This document shows positions 18,684 to 30,486 of a stretch of 64,000 nt of DNA, in pieces. The stretch comes from Gambelia wislizenii (taxonomy: Eukaryota; Chordata; Lepidosauria; Squamata; Crotaphytidae). The notes beneath the pieces were generated by a model. The model ran no database searches. It had not been told where the DNA came from and saw only the letters and a program-made list of their open reading frames with translations. The position numbers and the translations under genes were made by a program. The stretch's first letter is position 1, and the number at the start of each line of letters is the position of its first letter. Where the stretch lies: NCBI GenBank assembly GCA_030847615.1, contig JAUMIR010000001.1:262445187-262509186 (forward strand), written 5' to 3'.

Positions 18684-21168
18684 TTATATTGGCTCATCAA
18701 TATTCCAACTCTTCTTCAAAAAAAATTTAAATGGTGCCCATTCCTCCTTGAATTTTTTCCACCTTGTTTTATTTAACATGCAAGTCAGACTATCATTCTC
18801 TTGCATTTCTCTAATTTTGAGCACCCAGTCCTGTGGGGGATTTCTTTGCTTCTCCATTTTGCAGCGATTATCAGTCTGGCTGCGGTTATTAGATATAAAA
18901 TTATTCTCCAATGTTGCTTAAATGTTATTTTGTCAACTGACATTGTTATGTTTAATAAATATAATTTAGGATTCATTTCACATTGGATGCTGTAGATCTC
19001 TTGTATTTTTTTAATGTATTTTTGTCCAGAAGTTTTTAACAATTGGACATGCCCACCACATGTGGAAAAGCAAGCCTGGTTCTTTACCACATTTCCAACA
19101 CTGAGTTTCTTTTAATGTATATATTTTACTTATTCTTATTGGTGTCATATACCATTGGTTTGCAATCTTCAGATGGTTCTCCTTCAACTGAAGACACACT
19201 GTGAATGTGTTTGTGATTTCCCAAGCTTTTTCCCATTCTTCGAGCTGTATCGGATCTCCTATGCTGGCTGCCCATCTAATCATCGCTTCAATTACCACCT
19301 CCTTTTCCAATTCTCTTCCTAGTAAAAGATTATACATTTGGGTTATTTTCTTGCCATCTTTTTGCTAAATTATCTTGTCCAGATCGTTTTCTTGCAGTTC
19401 AAATTTATATTTCGTATTGTCTTCTTGGAATTTTTGTTTAAGTTGTAAATATTTAAACCAATTCATTTGGATTCCCATCGCCTCTATTTCTTCCCGGGTT
19501 CGTAAGCTTATACCTTTTCCATCTCTCCACTTTTGTTGATCTATTAGATCCTTATACCTAAACTACTTCCTTGATGATTCCCATCTTCCTTGCGTAGCTT
19601 TTTTGATTTTGGACCAGCCTTTTAAAATTGTTTTCAAAAAGGTCGATGTTTCTTCTGCTTATCCATATCCCCAGATATTTCATTTTTTAAACAATTTTGT
19701 ATCCTGATTTATTTTGAAGTTTTTCTTCTTCATTCTTAGATTTTTTGGTATAATTGTTTTTTTCTTGGTTTAATTTGAAACCGGATAATTCACCAATTTT
19801 TTTTCAATATTTCCCATACATTTGTAATGTTATTCACTGGATCTTCTAGTATAATTGCCAGATCATCGGCAAACGCCTTCAGTTTGTATTCCTGCCCTTT
19901 AATCTTTAGTCCTGGTATTCTCTTATCTTTCCTTGTTCGGTTGTTTAAAGTTTCTAATGCTAGTATAAATAAGATCGGGGAAAGTGGGCAGCCTTGACGG
20001 GTTCCTTTTTCGATGTTAAACGTTTCTGTTCTTTGCCCGTTTACCAGCAAGTTTTCTTTCTGTATTTTGTAAATCTCTCTGATGTTTTTAATGAATTCCT
20101 CTGCAAAATTTAACTCTTCTAGTGTCTTTCTTCATTATATATTGCCAATTGACGTTATCAAAGGCTTTTTCGGCATCCATAAAAATAATTGCCACTTTTT
20201 TGTTGTTTGCCCTTTCATTATGCTCTTTCACATTTAGCATTGTTCTTATATTTAGGGACATTTGCCTTCCTTTTATGAAACCGGCTTGATCCTCATGCAC
20301 CAAATATTTAATAGTCATGTTTATCCTATTCGTTAGCATTGTGCCAAAGATTTTGTAGTCATTATTGAGCAGCGAAATAAGTCTGTAGTTTGCAACATTC
20401 ATTTCTTCTTTTCCTTCCTTAGGGATTAAGATTATATTTTCTGAATGCCAAGAATCAGGGATTCCGTCTTCTTTTATTCTGTTCATCATTCATTGCAGTG
20501 GTCCAATTATGTCATCTTGAAATTTCTTATAAAATTCTGATATAAAGCCATCCAGTCCCGGCGATTTTCCCATTTTCATTTGACTAATAGCTTGTTTAAT
20601 TTCTTCCTCATTGAAAGGTTGTCCAAGTTGTGTCTTCATTTTTTCTGTAATTCTCACGTGCATGAATCTTTCCATTTCAATCTTTTGGATGTCATCCATG
20701 TTGATCTTTTTATATAATGTCTCATAAAAGCTTTTAAAGACCTCCTTAATGTCTTCTTGTGTGGTACAACCTTTCCGCTCTCTTTGAACTTCTATTATTA
20801 GTTTCTTTTCAGAGTCTTTTTTCACTCTATGTGCCAACCATTTGCCAACCTTGTTTGAATTTTCAAAATATCTTTGTTTTATCCTTTTTAATTTGTAGGC
20901 TATCATCTCCGTTGAGTCAGCTTTCAAAGATCTTTGTATTAGTTTTATTTCCATCTGTAACTTCATATTTTTTGGTGGTTTTCTCAGATTTTCTTCCTTT
21001 ATTCTTAATTCTTGCAGTAATTTTTGATTTTTACCTTGATTCTCTCTTTTTATTTCTGCTCCTCTAGCAAAAAAGGTCCCACAAATTGTAACTTTAAATG
21101 CATCCCATATCACTTTCTCTGGAAGACCTCCTTGTTTATTTTCTTCAAAACAGAAACTTATTTCTTTC
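18684..21168 (-). pseudogene. L1 ORF2 fragment (RT and C-terminal domain)
   Basis: Several frames of the L1 reverse transcriptase, read from high to low coordinates: VIWDAFKVTICG near 21100; SPGLDGFISEFYKKF near 20520; ENIILIPKEGKE and NYRLISLLNNDYKIF near 20400; DEDQAGFIKGRQ-like and IFMDAEKAFDNVNW near 20170 (the catalytic Asp motif A); GTRQGCPLSPILF near 20000; and AFADDLAIILED near 19860 (catalytic FADD). A C-terminal CWKCGKEPGLLFHMWWACP zinc-knuckle-like motif lies near 19060. Multiple stops and shifts separate these pieces, so it is dead. The endonuclease domain is absent because of 5' truncation. Confidence 0.88.
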
Positions 21169-21224
21169 TTGTGTTACCCAAAATACTCCTTGGAAAATTC
21201 CAAGAAAATATTGAGTTTCTAATA

Positions 21225-21855
21225 TGTTGGGGAAATTAGCAGCAACTCAACTTAGCTATGCAAAAGGGGGTAACCAGGGAATCTGAAAACCAATTATACC
21301 AGTACTAGTCTGGATGGGATACATACAGATTTAAAATTAAGTATGTTTTTTTATTAAGGAGTTCAAAAATAACACCAAGCACACACACATTCACCCAGAA
21401 GAAGCATTCACTCAAGGCTATAGAAAGAAACAGTAGGAAAACTTGGATAGGGGGTAGCAAGAGGATCTTGAGGTGATACAGATCTGTCCTGTAGTCAATC
21501 TGGCAGAGTGGATGGAGGAAACTGGATGTGGCTAACACAGAGCAACAGTTTCCCCTTGTTACTAACTATGCACCACAGTCATATTTTGGAGGATCTTTTA
21601 TACCTCCAAATACACCTGAGGGGATTGGTTGCTTCATGGGTTGAAACAATGGATTCTATGAGCCTTCGTGGATTGCACAATGAGTTTCCTGGTCTTGACA
21701 AAAGGTGAGGGAGATGCTAAATGTGTTTCTTAATGCCCAATGATGGAATTTTAACAGCTTTGAGCAACTTCTTTTAGGTTGGGAGCTGAGGAGAGGAAAT
21801 TTCACAATCAGGTAATACAAAAGGGTTTCTCCATCCATTAACCTCCCATTTATGT
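21225..21855 (-). mobile_element. LTR-like element, copy A
   Basis: On the minus strand it has a TATA box (GGTATAAAAG, 21596-21605), an AATAAA signal (21350-21355) and an end GCTGCTAATTTCCCCAACA at 21225. Copy B at 34447-35122 on the plus strand aligns with it throughout: a TATA box, GCAATGAG/CTCATTGTGCAATC blocks, CTTGGTGTTAT, AATAAA and the ...TTTCCCCAACA end. Homology continues about 55 bp past the CA end in both (CTCAATATTTTCTTGGAA), so some internal sequence is kept. The 5' start is approximate. The class (ERV or other LTR retrotransposon) is undetermined. Confidence 0.6.
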
Positions 21856-22083
21856 GGAATGTGTCTTCTTTTGGCTTCTCAGCCCGAGGCCTTACTTTCC
21901 AGGGAGAAACCAAAAATGACCTTTTGAGACCATCCTGTCTTTTCCCTTGTAAACAACCACAGTAATGAACCAAGTTGGCCAATTTCTGAGGCCTATAGCC
22001 AATGCTAACATTCCAGAAGTGGCGTGCCTTGGAAGTAGGGTGCAAGCTTGCTTACACTTGATTCTCTGTACAAAGTCTTTGTC

Positions 22084-22162
22084 CTTTAGCATTTGTGTAA
22101 AATGACACAAAGTACTTTAAAGGAAAAAAAGTACTTTGTGTCATTTTACACAAACGCTAAAG
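22084..22162. repeat. 35-bp inverted repeat, 9-nt loop
   Basis: Arms 22084-22118 and 22128-22162 are complementary at 34 of 35 positions and are separated by AAAGGAAAA. On RNA this would be an almost perfect stem-loop. It is not the end pair of any element I can define. Confidence 0.9.
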
Positions 22163-22950
22163 TATCCTTCCCTAAAGTATCATGCCCCAGCAGCAGCATG
22201 ATGGGGTCAAGTGTACTCAGAATAACCTAAACCATTTCCTAGTACTGATGGGTATCATGGCTCAGTTTGCTCAACCCAGTTTCTGATCAAACCAGGGAAT
22301 ATTTGCCTATCACTAGCTTCAATGTTTCTCTCTTCATCAAAAACAGTTTCCCAAATCGAGGGATTCAAAAGTTTGCATTCCACACACTCACAAAAAATAA
22401 TAATAATGCCACATTAGATAGGTACATAGAAAAAATAGATGATAGATAGATAGTAGATATAGATATTCACTTTCATCTGTAAATATGAAAATCTGCACCA
22501 TCTCTGGTGCAGATAGGCATGTTCAGAAAAGTGGTTACAGGAAGTAAACACCCTTCTTTGATTTAAGAATTGCAATCACTTGAAAGTTATGGTGTAACTC
22601 AAGCATCCATACCAACAGAGTAACAGCTGGTCTGTAGGTGTTCTGCTTAGTGGTCTCCAGTGCTGTGATCACACAGCCAGCATGCTAACTTATAAGTTTC
22701 CTCCTGAGAGACAGACAGAGTGGGAGAGGGAACACTCTGATTAGTCACACAAGAGATTATTCTGAAAATATCTCTGGAGCCTTTGCTTCCACCTTGTTTG
22801 GCCTGGTGCCAATGAATCGTTGTCTTCAGTATACTAACAACAAGATATATTCAGTTTGCCAGCAGAGAATTAGTAAACTCTGGGGAAGGTTTTCTTTCCT
22901 CTGTGTAACACGTTTGGTGGCACATAACATGATTTCCTTTTCCAGTTACA
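22163..22950. other. No recognisable gene; small GATA run
   Basis: Unassigned sequence. A degenerate GATA/TAGA run lies at 22436-22470. Confidence 0.4.
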
Positions 22951-22954
22951 GCAG

Positions 22955-23073
22955 GAGAGGGGAATTTGTGGCTCTTTGGATTACTCCCATTAGCCATCAG
23001 TACAGCCAATGGTCAGGCATGATGGGAACTGAAATCCAGCAACTTCTGGGGTGCTGTCTATTCACCACCAGTG
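22955..23073. mobile_element. hAT-type MITE remnant
   Basis: GGGAATTTGTGGCTCTTTGG, ATTACTCCCATTAGCCATCA and GCATGATGGGAACTGAAATC form the mirrored 'actcccat...atgggagt' core of a short MITE common in reptiles. The ends are decayed. Confidence 0.5.
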
Positions 23074-23601
23074 TTTTAAAGAATACAGAGGCTCTTTCCT
23101 AAGGCATATTTGGAGGATATCAGTTTCCTCAACCAGGATAAACAGCCAGGACATTTCCACAGCTGAAGAATTAGCTTAGTATTAATTTCCTTGACACATA
23201 GACTCAGAAGGAGTTATAATGTGTTTATTTGTGTATTTGTGTATGTATTTATATGCCAACTTTCTTATACATTCATCCCAGGGCAATTACACTCACATAT
23301 TTTTAAACATAACAAACATCATACTACACCAATTTTAAAATGTAATAACCATAATCATGTTTTAACTGCTATGATCCTCAATAGGCCTTCCTTTCCTTTA
23401 AAAAAAACCCTTAAAATATTTGAGTTACCTTTGTTTTACATACAAAACCAAAGTATCTGCTTATTAGTGGAGTGTAAGATAGTTACACAGCCTAGGAAGC
23501 TTTAAATCAAAACTTTTTTTAATGAAAAACATGGCTTTATATCAAAGGAAATAAGAATCACTTGCCATTCAAACACTTTTTTTTTTTTAAGGTATTTCTG
23601 A

Positions 23602-24202
23602 GGACTTTATCACACCAGGCTGCTAAGATGCCTCAATCGCATTAGAGTAGGAAACATAAACATACTAGTTTGAGGACAGTCATTTCTGCACAACTCTTCA
23701 AAAGTGTCATGGTGCTGATATAGACCTAGGCTCTGTCTTCTGTACACTGGTCTCCATAACCCTAGCTTCCTGCCCTATATTCTTCCCAGCATAATTTTCA
23801 GTCTATTTTTATTTTTGTTTTATTTTCATTGCAAATGCACATTCATAGCAATTGTTTAAGTAAAAAAAATGAAAGAAAATGAAGGGGTGGGGTGGGGTGG
23901 GGGAAAAGCCTTCTTGAGAATAGTTAGAGGGAGGGAGGAGAGGAGTAGAATCTCTCCCATTCACACAACACACTGCCTGCATATCAGAACATATCCGAAC
24001 TTATCCCACATGAATCAATAGTGGTAAAGCAGCATGATTGGGAGGCATTGATAGTTTTGCCTATCAATGAAAAGGAGCGCTTCAGGAATGGATGGAAGGT
24101 GAAGCAACGACAGGACAGAGACAGCTGCATGTGATAAGGTATGGCCACAGACACTACTATCCTGCTGTAATTCTGTTTTGGAAACCTCATGTGAGAAAGT
24201 CC
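23602..24202. mobile_element. 601-bp DNA element with GGACTTTATCACACC ends
   Basis: The left end GGACTTTATCACACCAGG pairs with the right end, whose reverse complement reads GGACTTTCTCACATGAGG. Three-base flanks are TGA (23599-23601) and TAA (24203-24205), one mismatch. It is non-coding and internally AT-rich. It belongs to the same end-type group as the elements at 4057, 4826, 14892 and 16992. Confidence 0.6.
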
Positions 24203-24571
24203 TAAATTTTGTTTGTCCTAGTTTACTATGAAGGGACAAAGCACATGTAAGCTTGGTTATGAAAATTCCTATTGGGGCTTTTTGAAAGCATCCAAAATGC
24301 ACCAAGCATATGTTTGCTAGGATTCACCCAGTGTGGTGGAGATTCAGGTTAGCATCCTGTTAGTGACATATGCAGAGGTAAGTTGTGCTATGTGAGTGGA
24401 AGGATTTTTTAAACAGTGCATAACATTCATATCCAGTTGACAGTGGCATAATCAGTGTTGCACATGTGGGACTGTTGTACATCCATCAGCATCATCATCA
24501 TCTGATATTTTATATTGGCAATTTAATTAGAAATGCATAATGTCTTCCTGAGTCACCATCACCCCCAATCC

Positions 24572-24793
24572 AACTGATAGCCAGCAGCCAAGTTGAACAA
24601 AAGAGGCCCATTCAGCTTCTGGTTGGGTGAAAGGAAGAGACTATTTCTAGACCCCTCCTGCCAGTGAGCTATAGTGCAACAATCAGAAGTGAGACCCCAG
24701 TTGCAATTCCTGGTCAGATCCTCATCCCCCTTACACCCTGATCAGCAGCTGAATAGACCTTTGCTCAATATGGCTGCTGGCTGTTAAGGTGAG
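24572..24793. mobile_element. Foldback MITE
   Basis: The left arm (about 24577-24619: GATAGCCAGCAGCCAAGTTG then GAACAAAAGAGGCCCATTCA) is the reverse complement, with mismatches, of the right arm (about 24748-24787: AGCTGAATAGACCTTTGCTC then AATATGGCTGCTGGCTG). No matching copy was seen in this window. Confidence 0.55.
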
Positions 24794-24799
24794 CTTGAA

Positions 24800-26590
24800 G
24801 GGCATTTATGAATGTGACAATAATGCCACAATTGTGAGTATATAGTCTTACTGAATAAGGACCAGTTACTGATCTGTAGCTCTAGGTTATGAATTTGCAA
24901 GTGCAATATAGAATGCCAGTTCTTATCTTTACTTATACCTTGCCTTTCTCCCAGACTGGGAAATCAAGGCAGTGGTGGCATATTAAAGTACACAGAGCAG
25001 AATGTGAATGCACATTGCCGCCATGTATTGCTTCTGGGCATGGTGTATTGCACTTACACAATGGGTTGTCAGTCATGTTTATTGGTGGATGAACCACATT
25101 GCACTACATTGGTATTCAGTATAAGGAGTGCTTAACATAACTCAGCTGGCAGATACTTACCCTACACTAAAGCAATGTAGGCTATCAGGTGAGCATCTGG
25201 TAGAACAAAAGAAAGAAAGGAGAATACGACCTAGGTTCATCTGTTTTTAAAAGTGTAAATAGTATAGGACTGCCAATGAGTCCCATTGATGTGGAAACAT
25301 CACTATTGTATGGCAGAAATGAGCAGTCTATAGCCTGTAGGCTGCTTGTGTCCCTTGGCCATCTCTACATAGCTTGCAAAGTCTTTGCAAAACCGACTTG
25401 TTTCCCCCACAGACCACTGATCAGCGGGACCTCAGGAGAAGGCATGGACATCAATCTTGATGGGGATCATTAGGAACAGTGCAGGAAAGGGTGGTTTAAC
25501 ACCTACTCAGTGATCTGCGTGCAGCTGAAATCCTTGTTTTCCTGCTGCTGATAGGGATCCCTATGAAATCAGGATCACTGACTGGAGAGTGCAAGAAGTG
25601 AATGTTTATGACCTGCTGCCTAGCACCACATACACACCACGAGGTATGACAGAGCACTCAGTGCATGTGGTAGTGACAGAATATCCATGATGTAGGTTTT
25701 TTTAAGCTCCCATAAATGGAATTTGGGGCTTCAAAAACTGAAAGCCAGACATCAAGGGATTCAATATTTGTCTTCATGGCCAAGAACAGAGATAATATCT
25801 ATCTATCTATCTATCTATCTATCCTATTTATTCCCCTGCCTTTCTCTCAGCATGGAACCCTGATGATTATAGAGAGAATGAGAGCTTGTTATGTATACCA
25901 AATCTTCGTTTTCCACCTCAGTATACCAGAGTGCTTAAATTCCATGGAAAGGTCTACATTTTACTCTCTCAGGCACATCAAAACATTTCAACACTATTCT
26001 ATCTGCTATCAGTGAATGCATACCTTCAGAATTCACAACCAATGCTAACTCTCCCATAATCTCCAGTGAAACTTCCAAAGCACCACCAAGATAATATTGG
26101 CAGACTATTCTTTAGTGAGGTAATATCTAGGGTTTTACAACATCTGAAAATAACTTTATGAACTCCTAAGATGCAAACTTAAAAAAAAAAACTTTCAGAA
26201 GTGCCAGGACTTTACCATCATCAACAACAACAACAACAAAATAAAATAAAGCAGAATGCAAAAATGCAGAGGCGCTATCATCACATATGCCACAAAATAT
26301 TACTGCCTTGGATTATTTACATTTCTCCTGAGATATTTAATTATTTAGAGGATTTACTAATGGTCTAGCACTGTAATTTATGGCATTAAATTCAATTTGT
26401 AGAAATGTGAGATAATGTACAGTAAGTTGTTAGTATACTGCCAAATGATGCAGGAGTCATTAGCCCAGTTCTGACTTGAAGCATCAGTTATGACTATTAA
26501 TCACATTTTTATTCCCCTAAGAACCACAAGGCAGCATATGAGGACTCATCCAGTTTGTTCTCACAAGAACCTCCTGAGGTACATTAACCT
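24800..26590. other. No gene; (CTAT)n and LINE-tail-like sequence
   Basis: It contains a (CTAT)n microsatellite at 25798-25824, followed by CCTGCCTTTCTCTCAGCATG. With CTTGCCTTTCTCCCAGACTG at about 24940, this resembles antisense L2-type 3' ends. Otherwise unassigned. Open frames here have no family signature. Confidence 0.4.
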
Positions 26591-26811
26591 GGGACCCTTT
26601 CACACTACACAGTTATAGCACTATGGTGTCACTTTAACTGCCATGGCTGCATCCTATGGCATCTTAGAGCTTGTTGGGTAGGAACCAGAGGGCTTCTCTG
26701 GTTGAGAATCCTAAATAGCCCCCAACTGTTAATCTCAGGATTCCATGGGAGGTTCCCATGGCAGTTAATTTGGAATCATAGTGCATTAATTGTATGGAGT
26801 GAAAGGGCTCC
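26591..26811. mobile_element. Foldback MITE, GGGACCCTTTCACAC ends
   Basis: The left end GGGACCCTTTCACACTACAC pairs with the right end GTATGGAGTGAAAGGGCTCC. The interior has mirrored ACTGCCATGG / CCATGGCAGTTAA blocks. It is the same broad family as 1524-1744. Confidence 0.65.
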
Positions 26812-27029
26812 ATCTTTCTCCATGAAATCCTTATTGCCATTTATCTCACTCCTTAGGATCAAACTATGTGTGGAAAAATGTGGTTATCTCTCCCCCCCCC
26901 CTTTTACTCAAAATAAAATACTGAAGACTGTCTCTGGGTAAAAAAAATCTAAAGGAACTTTAAAACATTGGCTCCTACAATGGCCCTAAACTGAATGTGA
27001 TTTACATTTGTCAAAAGTCATTTATATGT

Positions 27030-27650
27030 TCCTCCTATAACAATTGCCTCCAGAAATCAGGCAAGCACCCAAGAGTGCACAACCACAGAGGCTGACCAGG
27101 GAAAAGCCAGACCAGTCTCAAGGTGATAACAGTGTCTGTAGAAGCAGAAGCATAGTCCAAATAGTCTGAAGTCAAACAAAGCAAACACTCCTGAGTCAAG
27201 TCCAAATCCCATAAGGGAGATGCCAGACCAATTAGTCTAAATTCAAGCCAAACGTAAGGGCTACACAAAGTTGAGGCTATCACACAAGGTTACCAAGATG
27301 TGTTGGACCTGTTGTTCACAGCACCAGAATGGCCTTGGCTGACCTAATTTATAGCCAGCAGCAATTTGCACAGTTGGTATCATTAACCAGCATAGTTTAC
27401 ATAAGGTGGAAGAGAGTGTTTCTGGTTTCTCTGTTCTTGGTTTTAATGGTGTATGATATAATGCCAGAGACACCATTTCCTCCTCCAAGTCTGCAGGTGC
27501 TATCTGGGATGGATCAGTCTCTGCTTCTGGTCACAACAGGGCTTCCCCTCTTCTTTGGCTGGAGGTCATCCTCCTGGCATGACACTCATCTTGTTCTTCA
27601 TCTGAAGAGGCCTCCTTCATGGCAGCATGCCATTTGGGTGTTGTTGGATA
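27030..27650 (-). repeat. Unclassified interspersed repeat remnant
   Basis: The sequence is rich in AGTCCA / CAAGTCC motifs with a GGCATGACACTCATCTTG block, similar in texture to 7570-8341 on the same strand. It is possibly the same retroelement, more decayed. Confidence 0.25.
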
Positions 27651-27668
27651 TCTCACAAGATGTTTTAC

Positions 27669-27803
27669 ATCACTGGTTCTCAAACCTTGGCCCTCCAGAT
27701 GTTTAGGACTTCAAACTCCAGAATTCCTGACGTGCTAGTTGGAACTTCTGGGAGATAAATTCCAAAAGGTCTAGTGAATCAAAGTTTGAGATCCACTGTT
27801 TTA
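27669..27803. mobile_element. hAT-type MITE
   Basis: The left end CACTGGTTCTCAAACCTTGG is mirrored by the right end AAGTTTGAGATCCACTG. The middle holds CTCCAGATGTTTAGGACTTC and a GGAACTTCTGGGAGATAAAT arm. Flanking 8-mers TTTTACAT and TTTTACCC agree at 6 of 8, as expected for a decayed 8-bp hAT duplication. Confidence 0.65.
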
Positions 27804-28369
27804 CCCCACCACAATGCTTTTTCTATAGATTTATAGAGGAAAAAGGCCCCCAACCATGTGGAAAGCTACAGTAGACAATTCAAAACATTCCCTAGATTCT
27901 AGTCTAGAACATGTGTAAGTAAACTGCAGCCTCTAAGCTTCACAGCCCCTACTCAGACCCGACCCCCCCCAACTACCACAAAACAGAGCAGTTTGGATAC
28001 ATTTTCCTCCACACTGGACAAAACCCAGACTTTGGAAATGGAAAGACTGCTGGGTTGGCTGGAAAATATGTGCCTCATTGCGGGATGCAACAAAAATGGG
28101 TCCCTAGACTCACTCCAGTCTGGAAGTTGGTTTGTTTCATGTAATCCAGCTCTACCATATACATTATTTCAATCAATTTCTAGATTGGGCTGTAATCAAA
28201 ATTCTCTGAATAAACACTGGGATCCAGGAGTGGATAAGGGTATTATAATGTGTTGTATTGTTTTCCACTCCAAACACTGGTGGCGGTGGTGGATAAGGTT
28301 TGTTTTATAAATCATAATTGTGTTGCCATTCTCAGTAGAGAGTCTTGTTTTACTTTAGGCACTTTGTGA

Positions 28370-29025
28370 GTACCTAGACCAGTGCAGCAGGTACTTCTTT
28401 GATGGCCTCCATGGTCAGAGGCCAGGAGGCTTTGTGTGGGGCACAAGGTGCCAGAACATGTCACATGATGAGGCAGGGCAACAGTCTATTTAAGGCCTGG
28501 CCACCTATCTCATACTGTATCTGAGAGACTTTGGCGATTGGCTCTGGATGGTGTCCTTAAATAGGCTGTCATTGGGCAGGTAGTGGAGGGAGAATTTAAG
28601 ACTTTAGTGTATATTTTGGCACCCTTTTGGTAAAGGGTAGGACTCTGGAATGGCCTCTACAGGTCCTGTGACCTAGGGGTGAGGGTGGGGAAAGAGTCTA
28701 CCCTTGAGGCTAACCTGGGGGTTATGCTCTCACTTTTAAGGTCCTGGGGCTTGGGTGGGAGTACCCTGGGTTTACCTTACAGTAAGTGGCTGGCCAGGGA
28801 GCAATCAAACTTTTGACTGCCCTCAGGGTTCAAGTGATTCACCCAAGGGAAGGTGGAAGAGATAATCTGAGGTAGACACTTGGTCTCAGCTGGGCCTGCA
28901 TCAGGTTGCTTCCCCCCACCCGTTGCTCCTTCCAGGCTCAATTAACTTAAAAAGGATATAGGCCAAATAAAATGGCCCTTATTTAACCCAACTTCTGTGT
29001 CTGGTCTCATTATTCCATGGTTGGT
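28370..29025 (+). mobile_element. Possible solo LTR
   Basis: A TATA-like TATTTAAGG (28491) lies upstream, and AATAAAATGG (28966) precedes CTTCTGTGTCTGGTCTCATT, a downstream pattern frequent at the ends of LTR U5 regions. No second copy or flanking duplication was found, so this is a weak call. Confidence 0.3.
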
Positions 29026-29029
29026 CATC

Positions 29030-30147
29030 AACTGTCTATTGGGCATACAATTTCCTGGACTACAATCCACTTCATCAGGTGCATGGGCTGTTACCTGAAT
29101 AGACAGATATTTATGAGGAGCAAATAGGAGGAATAGAAATGCAAAAGGAACAGACATTGATGATTAACTGTTTAACAAGCAGTCATTGGGAGGTGATAAG
29201 GATATCCAAGCATGGATAAGTGGGCTCACACATGTCTGGGCACGTGCCAGTTCCTCAGAGCAGGTGCAGAGGGACAAGTGGCAAAAAATGCCATAGGTAG
29301 TTGCAAGAGACATCAGGCTGATGAAATGAGTACTCAGTCACATTGGTTGTGTCTAAAACTACTGAACTTAATCATAAAAAGGGGTATTTACAGTGAGTCA
29401 GAGACTCCAAGTACACTAACTATATAGTACAGCACTCTGAGCAGCACTGCACAGTACTGCAGAGGAAAGAGTACAGAAAACAGACTGGGAGCAGATGGGT
29501 GGGGCAGAGGGTTATACCAATACATGTGTACATTACACTTATGGGCTACACAGTTGCCCATTCCCATACATATGGTTTATCCAACCTTTTCCCATAGAGA
29601 TAGCAACTATATCTCTCTCCCACACTACTCTCACAGAGCATTGTCAATAACAGCTGTGTCCAGCAGGCCCCCATTACTGGGCCCTGTTGGCAGTAGCTCT
29701 TCATTACAACATTCATATTAACTATACATCCAAACCAATCAAGTACATGCTGTTGATAACACATGCTGTTGACTAAAAGTCTTCGTCCAATCCAAGCACA
29801 AGGGGAGGGTGACAGCAAGGGAAGAATGCAATGTTTGGATGAACTCTGTGGGTGGAATCAGAAGGGTGAGAAGGTAAAGAAATTCAAAATATACAATGTG
29901 AAGTCGAAAGATACAACCACATAGGATAGAAACCTCCCAAAAATACAGACAATGAAAATTGCTTAAGCAGTGGTCAAAAAACAACAACAACAAAAAGGGT
30001 TGCAATGTGGATATCAAGACAAAGCCTTTGCTCCTGTTCAAGCCACAGAAGGAAGAATCCTTTTTCAGTTGTTTCTTGTTGGGGTTGCCTTAGAGGTCCA
30101 TTTATTTCAAGATTAACACCTTGAGATTAGAGGCAGAGAGAATATTT
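29030..30147. other. No gene; one amniote-type repeat motif
   Basis: Antisense of 'CTGATGAAGTGG...' lies at about 29055-29090, a motif found in a widespread amniote repeat. A sense relative is at 33175-33265 (GCCCACAAAAGCTTAGAG). The rest is unassigned. Confidence 0.35.
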
Positions 30148-30399
30148 GCCCTACACAGCATATGTGTGCTACGTACAGCACTTTGATATCCACTTTCACT
30201 GCCTTAGCTACATCCTATGTAAACCTGGGATTTGTAGTTTGGTGTGGCATTCAGAATTCTCTCCTCTTGAGTTCTAGTGCCTTACCACAGAGATTACAAG
30301 TATCCCTTCAACAAACTATAAAACCAAGGATTCCATAAAATGGTGTCATGGCACTTAAAGTTGTTTCAAACTAATATAACTGTTGTGTAGACAGCCCCA
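30148..30399. mobile_element. Foldback MITE
   Basis: CCTACACAGC...CTTTCACTGCC on the left is mirrored by CATGGCACTTAAAGTTG...CTGTTGTGTAG on the right. ACCTGGGATTTGTAGTTTGG sits inside. It is a diverged member of the 1524-1744 type. Confidence 0.55.
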
Positions 30400-30486
30400 G
30401 AATGTTCCATCCTGGAACAAAAGAAGCTGAATATCTGAAGAATTATTAATTAAGAGATCTGAGTTTACCTCCTTTGACCTAAGGCA

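Larger units (their letters stand above)
17526..21168 (-). mobile_element. L1 LINE, 5'-truncated
   Basis: A minus-strand L1 with its 3' end at a T-rich run (17526-17540), a long 3' UTR to about 18684, and ORF2 from the WDAFK region to the C terminus at 18684-21168. The 5' break lies next to an LTR-like sequence. The 3' UTR is interrupted by a foreign LINE fragment at about 18092-18481. Confidence 0.85.

Noticed and set aside
28370..29025. Host promoter and first exon
   Set aside because: The TATA-like and poly-A-like signals are only 480 bp apart with no coding frame between, which fits an LTR better than a gene.
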